Of a stretch of DNA of 64,000 nucleotides, positions 55,704-64,000 are shown one piece after another. The translations under genes and the position numbers were made by a program. The number at the start of each line of letters is the position of its first letter. Within the stretch, counting starts at the first letter, position 1. A model generated the notes under the pieces. That model was given only the letters and a program-made list of their open reading frames with translations, was not told the origin of the DNA and did no database searches. Source of the stretch: UBA1429 sp964482225 (GTDB lineage: Bacteria; Chloroflexota; Anaerolineae; UBA1429); assembly GCA_964482225.1 (NCBI GenBank), contig CAYZWT010000002.1, positions 1 to 64,000 on the forward strand. The letters are read 5' to 3'.

Positions 55704-58700
55704 ATGTCGCTTACAATGGAGTGGCGCAGACGGATTGACCATTGGCGGCGCGTGCTGCCGGGCCTGTTCTACCGGCCCCTGGGCGCCATCGAGTGGCACG
55801 GCCTGGTCACCACGGAGCAGCTCTCGCCCGCTGAGGCGCTGGCGAGGGACACCTGGCCCATGCCGCCGGGCGCCCGCTGGGGGAGTAAGTGGGAGTATGG
55901 CTGGTTCATCGGTGGGCTGACCACGCCCCCGGAGGCCGACGGCCAACGCCTGGTGCTCTGCCCCGACCTGGGCGGCGAGAGCGCCGTCTATGTCAACGGC
56001 GCCATCGCGGGCGGCATTGACCGGCAGCACCGGCAGATCACGTTGACGCGCCAGGCCCAGGCGGGCCAGCGCTATGACCTGCTGGTCGAGGCCTATGCGG
56101 GGCACGGCCCCCGGGTCAGCTCGCCCGGGCCGGTCCCTCTGGGCCGTGAGACGGTGCCCGAGCCGCCGCCCACCCAGGCGGTCGTGGGCGAGAGCACCTA
56201 TGGCGTCTGGGAGGAGGCGCTGTACCAGCTCTGGATAGACGTCGAGACCCTGGCGCGCCTACGCGATAGCCTGGACCCGGACTCGCTGCGGGTGGTCGAG
56301 CTGGACCGGGGCCTCAAGGATTTCACCCTGCTCTTTGACCCGGAGCTGCCCCACGATGAGTTGCTGGCCAGCGCCCGCGCGGCCCGCGAGCGGCTGGCGC
56401 CCCTGCTGGCCTGCCACAACGGCAGCACGGCGCCTTTGCTGACCCTCTTTGGCCACTCGCACATTGACGTGGCCTGGCTCTGGCCCCTGGCCGAGACCGA
56501 GCGCAAGTGCCTGCGCACGTTCGGCACCCAACTGGCCCTCATGGACGAGTACCCCGACTATCGCTACCTGCAGAGCCAGCCCCACTTGTACTGGATGGTG
56601 CAGCGCCTCGATCCGGCCCTGTACGGGCGCATCATCGCGGCGGCGGAGCGGGGCCAGTGGCTGGCCGAGGGCGGCATGTGGGTCGAGGCCGACACCAACC
56701 TTTCCGGCGGCGAGAGCCTGATCCGCCAGTTCCTTTACGGCAAGCAGTTCTACCGCGACGAGTTTGGCGTCGAGAGCGAGCTGCTGTGGCTGCCCGATGT
56801 CTTTGGCTATTCCGGCAGCCTGCCCCAGATCATGCGCGGCTGCGGCATCCGCTATTTCGCCACCGCCAAGATCTTTTGGGCCTACCATGCCTTTGACCCG
56901 TTCCCCTACAACACCTTTACCTGGGCAGGCATTGACGGCTCGGAGGTGCTGGTGCACCTGGTCAACGACTATAACTCGGAGGCGGACCCGGCGGCTCTGA
57001 GCGAGCGCTGGCGGCAGCGGGTGCAAAAGGACGACATCTCGACCCGCCTGGTGCCCTATGGCTGGGGCGATGGCGGCGGAGGCCCCACCCGCGACCATCT
57101 CGAATATGTGCGGCGCAGCGCCGACCTGGAGGGCCTGCCCCGCACCCGCAGCGCCCATCCCGTGGCCTTTTTCCGCGACCTGGAGGCGCAGGGCATCCCC
57201 CCGGCGCGTTATGTGGGCGAGCTCTACTTTCAGTGCCATCGCGGGACGCTGACCAGCCAGGCGCGCACCAAGCGCGGCAACCGCCAGTCCGAGTTTGCTC
57301 TGCGCGAGGCCGAGCTGTGGGCCAGCGCCGCCCACGCCCTGGCAGGCGCGCCCGTGCCCGCCGAGACGCTGCGCGAGGCCTGGCGCGCTGTGCTGCTCAA
57401 CCAGTTCCATGACATCATCCCCGGCTCCTCGATCCATCGCGTCTATGAGGAGGCCGAGGCCGCCTACGCCCGGGTTCTGAAGTCAGCCGAGAGCGTGACC
57501 GCCCAGGCCGCCGGCGCCCTGACCCAGCCCGAGGATGCGCTGACCGTGTTCAATTCGCTGAACTGGGAGCGCCGCTGCCGCGTGCCCTTGCCGGCCGGAT
57601 GGGCGAACGCCTGGGATGCCGAGGGACGACTGCACGTAACCCAATCGGTGGACGGGGCGCGGTTCGTCGAGGTGGTGGTGCCCGCGTGTGGCTGGAACAC
57701 CCTCTATCCCGCCGAGCCGGTGGCGGAAGAAGAGGGCCCCTGCGTCCTTGCGACGCCTGGCTCGCTGGAAAACGAGTACCTGCGGGTGACCCTGAACGGC
57801 GCGGGCGAGCTGACCAGCGTCTATGACAAGGAGCAGGAGCGCGAACTGCTGGCGGGCGTGGCCAACCGTTTTTTGCTGTTCAAGGATGTGCCCTCGCTCT
57901 TTGACGCCTGGGATATCGACAGCATGTACCGCGAGACGCCCATGCCCCTGGGCGGCGAGGCTGAGATCGTCGTGGTGGCGACGGGGCCGCTCTACGCCAC
58001 CCTGCGGGTGACGCGCACCCTGCACCGCTCCCGGCTGACGCAAGAGATCACCCTGGCACGCAGCAGCCGTCGGCTCGACTTTGCCACCGAGATAGACTGG
58101 CAGGAGCGCCACAAGCTGCTCAAGGTCGCATTCCCTGTGGATATTCACGCCACTGAGGCATTGCACGAGATCCAGTTCGGCCACCTGGCGCGCCCCAACC
58201 ACCGCTCGCGTCCATTCGACGCAGACCGTTTCGAGGTGGCCAACCACAAATGGACGGCCCTGGCCGAGCCCGACCGGGGCTGCGCCCTGCTCAACGACTG
58301 CAAGTATGGCGTCAGCGTCGAGGGCCAAGAGATCGCTTTGACCCTGCTCAAGTCGGCCCTGGCGCCCGACATGACCGCCGATCTAGGGCACCAGCGCTTT
58401 ACCTATGCGTTCTACACCTGGCGCGGTCCGCTATCCGAGAGCGACCTGGTGCGCCAGGGCTATGAGCTGAACGCGCCGCTCACCCTGGCCCCCGGCGCGG
58501 CGGGCCAGCGTAGCCTGCTGGATGTGGACGCCCCCGGCATCGTGGTCGAAACGGGCAAGCCCGCCGAGGATGGGACCGGCGACTGGATCGTGCGGCTGTA
58601 CGAGAGCCGGGGCAGCGCCACGGCCTGCGCGCTGAAGGTGGACCTGCCCGTGGAGCAGGCATTCGAGACGGATATGCTGGAGGAGAACCCCACGCCGCTG

Positions 58701-58793
58701 GCGGTAGACGAGGGCGCCATCATGCTGTCCTTCCGGGCCTTTGAGGTCAAGACGCTGCGCTTGGCGCTGGGCGCGGTGGAGCCTGCGCCGTGA
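55704..58793 (+). CDS. Alpha-mannosidase (GH38)
   Basis: Removes alpha-linked mannose. It has 1029 residues, the usual large GH38 form. The zinc-site motif GHSHIDVAWLWP is near residue 250, the nucleophile is D365 in LWLPDVFGYSGSLPQI, and NQFHDIIPGSSI follows. The C-terminal beta-sandwich (from about 680) is intact to the end. The N-terminal ~200 residues form a sandwich domain typical of cytoplasmic GH38 enzymes. No signal peptide. AGGAGGG precedes the ATG. It is coupled to the next sulfatase by a GTGA overlap, so both probably act on the same sulfated mannoside. Confidence 0.95.
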   Translation: MSLTMEWRRRIDHWRRVLPGLFYRPLGAIEWHGLVTTEQLSPAEALARDTWPMPPGARWGSKWEYGWFIGGLTTPPEADGQRLVLCPDLGGESAVYVNGAIAGGIDRQHRQITLTRQAQAGQRYDLLVEAYAGHGPRVSSPGPVPLGRETVPEPPPTQAVVGESTYGVWEEALYQLWIDVETLARLRDSLDPDSLRVVELDRGLKDFTLLFDPELPHDELLASARAARERLAPLLACHNGSTAPLLTLFGHSHIDVAWLWPLAETERKCLRTFGTQLALMDEYPDYRYLQSQPHLYWMVQRLDPALYGRIIAAAERGQWLAEGGMWVEADTNLSGGESLIRQFLYGKQFYRDEFGVESELLWLPDVFGYSGSLPQIMRGCGIRYFATAKIFWAYHAFDPFPYNTFTWAGIDGSEVLVHLVNDYNSEADPAALSERWRQRVQKDDISTRLVPYGWGDGGGGPTRDHLEYVRRSADLEGLPRTRSAHPVAFFRDLEAQGIPPARYVGELYFQCHRGTLTSQARTKRGNRQSEFALREAELWASAAHALAGAPVPAETLREAWRAVLLNQFHDIIPGSSIHRVYEEAEAAYARVLKSAESVTAQAAGALTQPEDALTVFNSLNWERRCRVPLPAGWANAWDAEGRLHVTQSVDGARFVEVVVPACGWNTLYPAEPVAEEEGPCVLATPGSLENEYLRVTLNGAGELTSVYDKEQERELLAGVANRFLLFKDVPSLFDAWDIDSMYRETPMPLGGEAEIVVVATGPLYATLRVTRTLHRSRLTQEITLARSSRRLDFATEIDWQERHKLLKVAFPVDIHATEALHEIQFGHLARPNHRSRPFDADRFEVANHKWTALAEPDRGCALLNDCKYGVSVEGQEIALTLLKSALAPDMTADLGHQRFTYAFYTWRGPLSESDLVRQGYELNAPLTLAPGAAGQRSLLDVDAPGIVVETGKPAEDGTGDWIVRLYESRGSATACALKVDLPVEQAFETDMLEENPTPLAVDEGAIMLSFRAFEVKTLRLALGAVEPAP

Positions 58794-60220
58794 GCCAACG
58801 CCCCAACATCCTGTTCATCCATAGCGACCAGCACCGCTACGATTGCCTGGGCCACGCGGGGAACCCCCTGGCCCGCACGCCCCACCTGGATCGGCTGGCC
58901 GCCGAGGGGGCGCGCTTTACCCATGCCTTTACCCCGATCCCGACCTGCTGCCCGGCGCGCCAGTCGCTGCTTTCGGGCCTCTGGCCCGAGCGCCACGGCG
59001 GGCTGTGGAACTATGACATCACCCTGCCCGTGGGCCTGTTCCATGCGCCCACCTGGACCGAGGCGCTACACGTCGCGGGCTATGCCCTGGGATATGTGGG
59101 CAAGTGGCACGTGCACCCCACCCGCACGCCCCTGGATTTCGGTTTCCACGACTATGTGAGCGTGCCGGACTATGCCGCGTGGCGCGCCGAGCAGGGTCTT
59201 CCCCACTACGAGCCGCTGGACGCGGAGGCGCTGGGCATAGACGCGCTGACCTCGCGCTGGTTCGGCGGACGCGATCCCGCCCCTGTGGAGCAAGCGCGCA
59301 CCCACTGGTGCGCCGACCGCGCCATTGACCTGCTGCGCCGCTATGCCCGCCAGGGCCGTCCGTGGCACATCCGCCTCGATTTTGAGGAGCCCCACCTGCC
59401 CTGCTTTCCGGCGAGCGCCTTTGCCGACCTGGTCTCGCCCCAAGAGATCGCGCCCTGGGGCAGTTTCGGCGAGACGTTCGAGGCCAAGCCCTACATCCAG
59501 CAGCAGCAACTGCACACTTGGGGGATCGAGAATCTGACCTGGGCGGCCTGGGCCCAGTATGTGGCCCTCTATCTGGGCATGGTGGCCCAGATAGACGACG
59601 CCATCGGGCGGGTGCTGGCGGCCCTGGAGGCCGAGGGGCTGGCCGACGAGACGTTGGTGGTCTATACCAGCGACCACGGCGACGCCTGCGGCAGCCACCG
59701 GATGATAGACAAGCACTATATCATGTACGAGGATGTGGTGCGCGTGCCCCTGATCGTGCGCTGGCCCGGTCAGGCCGTGGCCGCCGCCCAGTGCGACGCC
59801 ATGGTGACCCACGCGCTGGATCTGGCGGCCACCTGCTGCGAGGCCGCCGGAATCCCTACCCCGCCAGGTTGCCAAGGGCGCTCGCTGCTGCCCTGGCTGC
59901 GGGGCGAGCCCGTAGCGGACTGGCGTCAGGACGTGGTTGCCACGTTCAACGGGGCCCAGTTTGGCCTGTACAACATGCGCATGCTGCGCGAGCGCCGCTA
60001 TAAGTATGTCTGGAACCCGACGGACGTGGACGAGCTGTACGATCTCGAGAGCGATCCGTGGGAGCTGGAGAACTGCATCGGCGAGCCAGGGCTGCAACCC
60101 CGGGTGCAGGCCATGCGCCGGACCCTGTTGGAGCGGCTGACGGAGCAGGGCGACGACCTGGTGGCCAAGCCCTGGTTGCGCGAGCAACTGGCCCAGGGCC
60201 GCAAGCTGGCGGCGCGTTAG
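58790..60220 (+). CDS. Sulfatase, Cys-type, coupled to the alpha-mannosidase
   Basis: A 476-residue sulfatase. The formylglycine motif is C53-C-P-A-R in TCCPARQSLLSG, with Ala in place of the common Ser, an accepted variant. Metal-site residues lie in FIHSDQHRYD and VVYTSDHGDACGSH, and GKWHVHP is the middle signature. No signal peptide. It starts with GTG overlapping the mannosidase stop. Similarity to the sulfatase at 50020-51453 is limited to family motifs, so the two probably cleave different sulfate positions. It is followed by a strong hairpin. Confidence 0.92.
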   Translation: MSQRPNILFIHSDQHRYDCLGHAGNPLARTPHLDRLAAEGARFTHAFTPIPTCCPARQSLLSGLWPERHGGLWNYDITLPVGLFHAPTWTEALHVAGYALGYVGKWHVHPTRTPLDFGFHDYVSVPDYAAWRAEQGLPHYEPLDAEALGIDALTSRWFGGRDPAPVEQARTHWCADRAIDLLRRYARQGRPWHIRLDFEEPHLPCFPASAFADLVSPQEIAPWGSFGETFEAKPYIQQQQLHTWGIENLTWAAWAQYVALYLGMVAQIDDAIGRVLAALEAEGLADETLVVYTSDHGDACGSHRMIDKHYIMYEDVVRVPLIVRWPGQAVAAAQCDAMVTHALDLAATCCEAAGIPTPPGCQGRSLLPWLRGEPVADWRQDVVATFNGAQFGLYNMRMLRERRYKYVWNPTDVDELYDLESDPWELENCIGEPGLQPRVQAMRRTLLERLTEQGDDLVAKPWLREQLAQGRKLAAR

Positions 60221-60223
60221 TGG

Positions 60224-60263
60224 CCAACCGTCATCCGATGACTGGTCATCGGATGACGGTTGG
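60224..60263. terminator. 18-bp hairpin between the sulfatase and second AOR gene
   Basis: Arms 60224-60241 and 60246-60263 are perfect complements with a CTGG loop. It lies between convergent genes; no T-run. Confidence 0.7.
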
Positions 60264-60328
60264 GGCGACGCTACGCAAAAAGCAGGGTTGGGGCAACGCA
60301 TGCGTTGCCCCCTCTATAGATGGCGCGG

Positions 60329-62209
60329 CTAGCGCGCGCCGATCAGGTCGGCGACCCAGGCGATATCCAGGTCTTGAAGCTTGGCGCGGGTGGGCGCGCC
60401 CGTCTCCAGATCCCAGCTCATCAGCCGGTAAAAGTCGCTCAGGGCGGCTTTGAACTGCTCCATGCTAAAGGTCTTGCCCGCCACCGCGCCCTCGGGCAGC
60501 GGCTCGGTAAAGCGCGGGTGGATCAGATCATCATCGGGGCCAAACCCCTCGCGGGCATTGAACGCCCGCGCCATGTCCCAGGCCCGCTCGCAGGCGTTGT
60601 GGATCTCCATCACCGACGTGTTCCAGCCCGTGATGGCCGAGATCAGCTCTGCCATCTGCTGGGGCGTCCACGCCAGGAACATGCACAGGCCCGTGAGGTT
60701 GCCCTGGATGCGCCACATCAGAGCGCGGCGCACCATCTGCATCTTGGCGGTGCTCAAGTCGTCAAAGGGCAACGGCTCCAACACGCCCAAGGGCTTGAGC
60801 TCGCGGATGCCGCCATCGGTCTGGTAGCCGTTGTCATGCACCGAGTTCATGTGGTCGGCGCCGGTGGGCGAGGTGGAGATGCCGATGCCGTGGCCATACT
60901 TGACCCGGGGATCGTGCATGGCCACCTCCTGGCCCTTGATCTGGATGGCATAGCGCGGGGCGTCGCCGCCGATGGCCTCGGCAGCCCGCTTGGAGCCCTC
61001 GCCCAGCAACTTGCCGAACCCCTCGCGGGCGATGATCTGCTTGATCATGGCGATCATGGCGTCGGCGTTGCCAAAGCGCAGCTCGATGCCGCCCGTCTCC
61101 TCCAGGCCGATGATCCCCCGCTCAAAGCACTCCATGGCAAAAGCGATGGTCACGCCCGTGCCGATGGTATCCAGGCCGTTGGCGTTGCAGAGCTGGCAGC
61201 CATAGGCCACTGCCTCGATGTCATCAATGCCGCAGCAGGAGCCCAGGGCGCCGATGGTCTCGTACTCGGGGCCGCCATAGCGTCGCTCCACTTTAAAGCG
61301 CTCGCTGTCCACCTCGACCACCCACTTGCAGCGCACGGGGCAGCCATAGCAGGTATCCCGATCCTTGACGATCTTTTCCTGCATGGTTTCCAGCGAGATG
61401 GCCTCAAAGCCCTCGAACACCCCTTGCTGGAAATTGCGGGTGGGCAGGCCGCCCGCTTCGTTGTTGACCCGCACCATGCGCGGGGTGCCCACCGTGGCAA
61501 AGACGATAGAGTTGGTCTCGCGATAGTGGTCGCGGAACCAGCGCGCCATCTCTTGCACCTTGTCAGGATCGGCCGTGGGCGGGCGCTGGGTGCCCCTGGC
61601 GGCCACAGCCTTGAGGTTCTTGGCGCCCATGACGGCGCCCAGACCGGTGCGGCCGGCGGCGCGGGTGGCGTCGTGCACCACGTTGGCGATGCGCACCTGG
61701 CGCTCGCCCGCCGGGCCGCACTGGCTCACACGGATCGCCCGGTCGCCCAGCTCCTGGCGGATCATGTCCTCCACGTCGGCGGTCTCATGGCCCCACAGGT
61801 GCCCCGCCGGGCGCAGTTCCACCTGGTCGTCTTTGATCCAGAGGTATACGGGCGCTGGCGCAGCGCCCTCGAACAGGATCAGGTCCCAACCGGCGCGCTT
61901 GAGCTCGGCCCCGAAAAAGCCGCCCGATTCGGAAGCGGCAAAGCCGCCCGTCAGCGGCGATTTGGCGCCGATCATGTGGCGCCCGCCGCCCGCCAGCGGC
62001 TGCCCCGTCAGCGGGCCGGTGGCATAGACCAGCAGGTTGTCGCCGCTCAGGGGCTCGACCCCGGCGGGCAGTTCTTTGAGCAGATAGTAGGCGATGAACC
62101 CCCACCCGCCGTAATAGCGTCGCAGAAACAGGTCATCCAGCGGTTCGGTGGCGATCTCGCCCGTCGTCAGGTTGACCCGCAGTCCCTTGCCCCAATGTCC
62201 GTAGCTCAT
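60329..62209 (-). CDS. Aldehyde:ferredoxin oxidoreductase family protein 2
   Basis: A 626-residue AOR paralogue of the gene at 31885-33756. The N-terminus GKGLRVNLTTGEIATEPL and RYYGGWGFIAYYLLKE correspond. Cluster ligands are C287, C290 and C294 in CYGCPVRC, plus C509 in GLCMF. GPEYETIGALGSCCGIDD and SPTGADHMNSVHDNG are family blocks. It differs in its substrate-channel region from the first copy, so another aldehyde is likely. AAAGGA precedes the ATG. It follows the Gfo/Idh gene by 35 bases, probably one transcript. Confidence 0.92.
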   Translation of the reverse strand: MSYGHWGKGLRVNLTTGEIATEPLDDLFLRRYYGGWGFIAYYLLKELPAGVEPLSGDNLLVYATGPLTGQPLAGGGRHMIGAKSPLTGGFAASESGGFFGAELKRAGWDLILFEGAAPAPVYLWIKDDQVELRPAGHLWGHETADVEDMIRQELGDRAIRVSQCGPAGERQVRIANVVHDATRAAGRTGLGAVMGAKNLKAVAARGTQRPPTADPDKVQEMARWFRDHYRETNSIVFATVGTPRMVRVNNEAGGLPTRNFQQGVFEGFEAISLETMQEKIVKDRDTCYGCPVRCKWVVEVDSERFKVERRYGGPEYETIGALGSCCGIDDIEAVAYGCQLCNANGLDTIGTGVTIAFAMECFERGIIGLEETGGIELRFGNADAMIAMIKQIIAREGFGKLLGEGSKRAAEAIGGDAPRYAIQIKGQEVAMHDPRVKYGHGIGISTSPTGADHMNSVHDNGYQTDGGIRELKPLGVLEPLPFDDLSTAKMQMVRRALMWRIQGNLTGLCMFLAWTPQQMAELISAITGWNTSVMEIHNACERAWDMARAFNAREGFGPDDDLIHPRFTEPLPEGAVAGKTFSMEQFKAALSDFYRLMSWDLETGAPTRAKLQDLDIAWVADLIGAR

Positions 62210-62244
62210 CTCTTGTCCTTTCTTCAGGTATGTTCGCCCTGGGC

Positions 62245-63375
62245 CTAGAGCGGGAGGCTGATCCAGCAGCGCGCCGCGTTGGCGCGCGCGATCCCTTCCA
62301 GCACCTCTTGCACCCGCAGCCCCTCGCGAAAGCCCGGCGCAAAGGCGAACGGCTCGTCGGATTGGTACGCCTCGACGAAATCCATCAGGATCGTGCGGCG
62401 GCGCTGGGGCTCGCCGGGCAAGCGCCCCTGCAACCGCTCCGGCACCAGGATCGTGGTGTAGGGGTGATCGTAGGCGCCGCCCGCTTCCAGCACCGTGTAC
62501 TGGGCCAGCGCCTCCTCCGGCAGCCAGACCTGCAACTGATAGGGGTGCTGCTGGTCGTACATCAGGCCGCCCTCGGAGCCATAGATCTCGGCGCGCTGGT
62601 CATAGCCCCGCCCGGTGAACGTGTATGACCCGCACAGGTAGCCCAGGGCGCCGTTGGCATAGTCCAGCAGCACCATGCCCTCATCCTCGGTGGTCACCTG
62701 CATCGGCTGGCCGGTGGCGGCGTGCAGGCGCTCGGGGACAAAGGTGCGCAAGTTGGAGGCCACGCCCTCCACCTCGGCGCCCAGCCACCAAAGCACCATA
62801 TCCAGCATGTGGCTGCCCATATCGCCCAGGCCGCCGAACCCGGCCTTTTCGCGCTGGTTGCGCCAGCTCCCGGGTCGCTGGGCATATTGGGGCCAGCCGG
62901 CGGCATAGATGGCCGAGACGTGATGGATCTGGCCCAGGGCGCCGCTGGCGATGATCTCACGGGCCAGTTGGGCGGCGGGCGTGCGCCGGTGCGAAAAGTT
63001 GACGCCCGTCTTGACGCCTCGCTCCTGCGCGGCAGCGTACATCTCTTGCGCCTGGGCATAGGTCAGCGCCAGGGGCTTTTCGCAGAACACGTCCACCCCC
63101 TGGGCGATGGCCTCCATCACCACAGGGTGGTGCATATCGTTGCTGGTGCAGACGCTCACCAGGTCCACCTGGGTCTCGCGCAAGAGCGCGCGATAGTCAT
63201 CGGTGGTGTAGGTCGCCGTATCGGCCAGGGCAGCCACGGCTGCCACAGCCTCGGCGCTCACGTCGCAGGCTGCCACGATCTCGATCCCCGGCATGCGTAG
63301 ATAGCTGGGCACGTGGTGGTGCTGGGCAATGCCCCCGCACCCAATGATTCCCACTCGCACCGACCGATTCGACAT
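62245..63375 (-). CDS. Gfo/Idh/MocA family oxidoreductase
   Basis: A 376-residue NAD(P)-dependent sugar or sugar-alcohol dehydrogenase. The Rossmann motif is VGIIGCGGIAQHHH, the catalytic-lysine motif VFCEKPLAL, and the second-domain signature GGLGDMGSHMLDMVLWWLG. The start at 63375 has GGGGGTG six bases upstream; the longer frame adds 15 unsupported residues. Substrate unknown. Gene order suggests it works with the AOR downstream on an oxidised sugar product. Confidence 0.9.
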   Translation of the reverse strand: MSNRSVRVGIIGCGGIAQHHHVPSYLRMPGIEIVAACDVSAEAVAAVAALADTATYTTDDYRALLRETQVDLVSVCTSNDMHHPVVMEAIAQGVDVFCEKPLALTYAQAQEMYAAAQERGVKTGVNFSHRRTPAAQLAREIIASGALGQIHHVSAIYAAGWPQYAQRPGSWRNQREKAGFGGLGDMGSHMLDMVLWWLGAEVEGVASNLRTFVPERLHAATGQPMQVTTEDEGMVLLDYANGALGYLCGSYTFTGRGYDQRAEIYGSEGGLMYDQQHPYQLQVWLPEEALAQYTVLEAGGAYDHPYTTILVPERLQGRLPGEPQRRRTILMDFVEAYQSDEPFAFAPGFREGLRVQEVLEGIARANAARCWISLPL

Positions 63376-63410
63376 GGAAACACCCCCTAGAAAGCAAACC
63401 AATAGGATGT

Positions 63411-63432
63411 GGGCTGGCACGGGGGCCAGCCC
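63411..63432. repeat. Hairpin downstream of the last gene
   Basis: GGGCTGGC (63411-63418) and GCCAGCCC (63425-63432) pair with a 6-base loop. On the minus strand it follows the gene ending at 63494 and precedes the Gfo/Idh start; it may end that transcript. Confidence 0.45.
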
Positions 63433-63493
63433 CTACAAGATCTGCGCCTGCCTACCGCCCGGGTTCGCCCTCCCTTGGCGTCCCACACGCCCT

Positions 63494-64000
63494 CTAGCGC
63501 TCTCCCTTGTCCAGCCACGCGATCACGGCCTGCTCGCCCTCTGCCAGGGTGACCCGGCAGACCGGGCTCTCGGCAAAGCTCAGGCGGGCCTGCTGCAGCA
63601 GGCGCCAATCGAGCCCCAGCCAATAGGCGAGCAGCAGGTTCAGCACGCGCTCGTCCGCCACGACCCCCACGCGCTCTAGCCCATAGGTCTGGGCATAGAC
63701 CTGGATGCGGGCATAGGCGGCGGTCAGCCGTCCCCAGAGCGAGATCAGCCCGTTCTCCAGCTGGGTCTCGTTCCAGGTCTCCACCAGGTGGCCGGCCCCC
63801 GGCTCATAGTTGAGATCGTCCAGCGACAGGTCTTCCAGCTCCTCCAGGTCCCAGCGCACCAGGTCGGGCAGCGCGTCGGCGATCGGATCGGCGGTATCCA
63901 TATCGCGGCGCGTGGCGCTGACGCACAGCATTTGCAGGCCCCAGGCGCGGCTGCGCGCCGCCAGGCGTTGTGCTTGCTCCTGCCCGCGCGGGGAGAGGGG
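63494..64000 (-). CDS. Histidine phosphatase family protein, partial, second catalytic motif degenerate
   Basis: The frame is open to the window edge, so the start lies beyond it. The visible 168 residues begin PLSPRGQEQAQRLAAR, the family block after the first catalytic motif, followed by MLCVSATRRDMDTADPIADAL, which corresponds to S-x-x-x-R-x-x-x-T-A. Where the second catalytic His should be (usually VSHG) the sequence is VGVVADERVLNLLLAYWLG, without His. It may be inactive, binding-only, or use another residue. The RHG motif would be outside the window. Confidence 0.75.
   Translation of the reverse strand, partial: PLSPRGQEQAQRLAARSRAWGLQMLCVSATRRDMDTADPIADALPDLVRWDLEELEDLSLDDLNYEPGAGHLVETWNETQLENGLISLWGRLTAAYARIQVYAQTYGLERVGVVADERVLNLLLAYWLGLDWRLLQQARLSFAESPVCRVTLAEGEQAVIAWLDKGER

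Noticed and set aside
60320..62248. 642-codon frame opposite the second AOR gene
   Set aside because: Shadow of the AOR gene, His- and Ala-rich without family features.
1..64000. CRISPR array, tRNA, rRNA, transposase, integrase, toxin-antitoxin pair
   Set aside because: Looked for on both strands; no regularly spaced repeats, cloverleaf, rRNA core sequence or mobile-element protein motif was found.

Overview
The window looks like about 64 kb of a high-GC bacterial chromosome, most probably a member of the Chloroflexota (Anaerolineae-like). It is probably a metagenome-assembled or draft scaffold, because it contains a 100-N gap at 46971-47070. The lineage call is inference. It rests on the combination of DapL-type lysine synthesis, TrmFO, GTP-dependent PEPCK, an archaeal/eukaryote-type ProRS, a secreted protein with a long Thr-Pro linker and C-terminal anchor, DUF512 and DUF438 proteins, tungsten-type aldehyde oxidoreductases, and RNA control by a T-box and a glmS ribozyme. 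No rRNA, tRNA, CRISPR array, transposase or prophage gene was seen.

Layout. 0-14 kb: a lower-GC DUF4236 protein, a hybrid sensor kinase with a periplasmic binding domain, trpS behind a complete T-box leader, an anchored surface protein, a two-lobed M16 peptidase, an enolase-superfamily enzyme, a GNAT acetyltransferase, an S4 protein and pckG. 14-29 kb: housekeeping genes, with fusA, then trmFO-M28 peptidase-dapL-hflX, then a D-Ala-D-Ala carboxypeptidase-rluB-cmk-DUF512 radical SAM-[glmS ribozyme]-glmS run. 29-46 kb: a convergent gene fusing a shortened YvcK/GlmR-like domain to a phosphomannomutase/phosphoglucomutase, a first aldehyde:ferredoxin oxidoreductase, a DUF438/hemerythrin/PAS sensor with a well-placed CRP/FNR-type site, a second lower-GC gene, an alpha-L-fucosidase, hypABF, a carboxylesterase, a MATE exporter, an HDAC-like deacetylase and an OB/HD exoribonuclease. 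47-64 kb: an accessory carbohydrate region with two UroD-like methyltransferases, glucokinase, an amidohydrolase, two Cys-type sulfatases, an FAD oxidoreductase, a GH38 alpha-mannosidase, a second AOR and a Gfo/Idh/MocA oxidoreductase, with proS embedded in it. The window ends inside a histidine-phosphatase-like gene.

How the genes work together. The most coherent theme is control of amino-sugar and sugar-phosphate flow. glmS carries a self-cleaving ribozyme that senses its product GlcN6P. Facing it tail-to-tail is a fusion of a YvcK/GlmR-like domain (the GlmS/gluconeogenesis regulator family) with a hexose-phosphate mutase, and pckG supplies gluconeogenic carbon. The fucosidase, mannosidase, sulfatases and glucokinase suggest growth on sulfated, fucose- or mannose-containing glycans whose fragments are finished inside the cell, since none of these enzymes has a signal peptide.

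Transcription signals are unusually readable. About a dozen sigma70-like promoters of the form TTGAC(A/G/T) or TTGTCC, a 16-18 bp spacer, then TA(T/C)NAT can be placed by eye. Two of them (trmFO, hypA) sit so close to the start codon that the mRNAs should be nearly leaderless. All calls were made by reading the sequence without database searches; family names are from recognised motifs.
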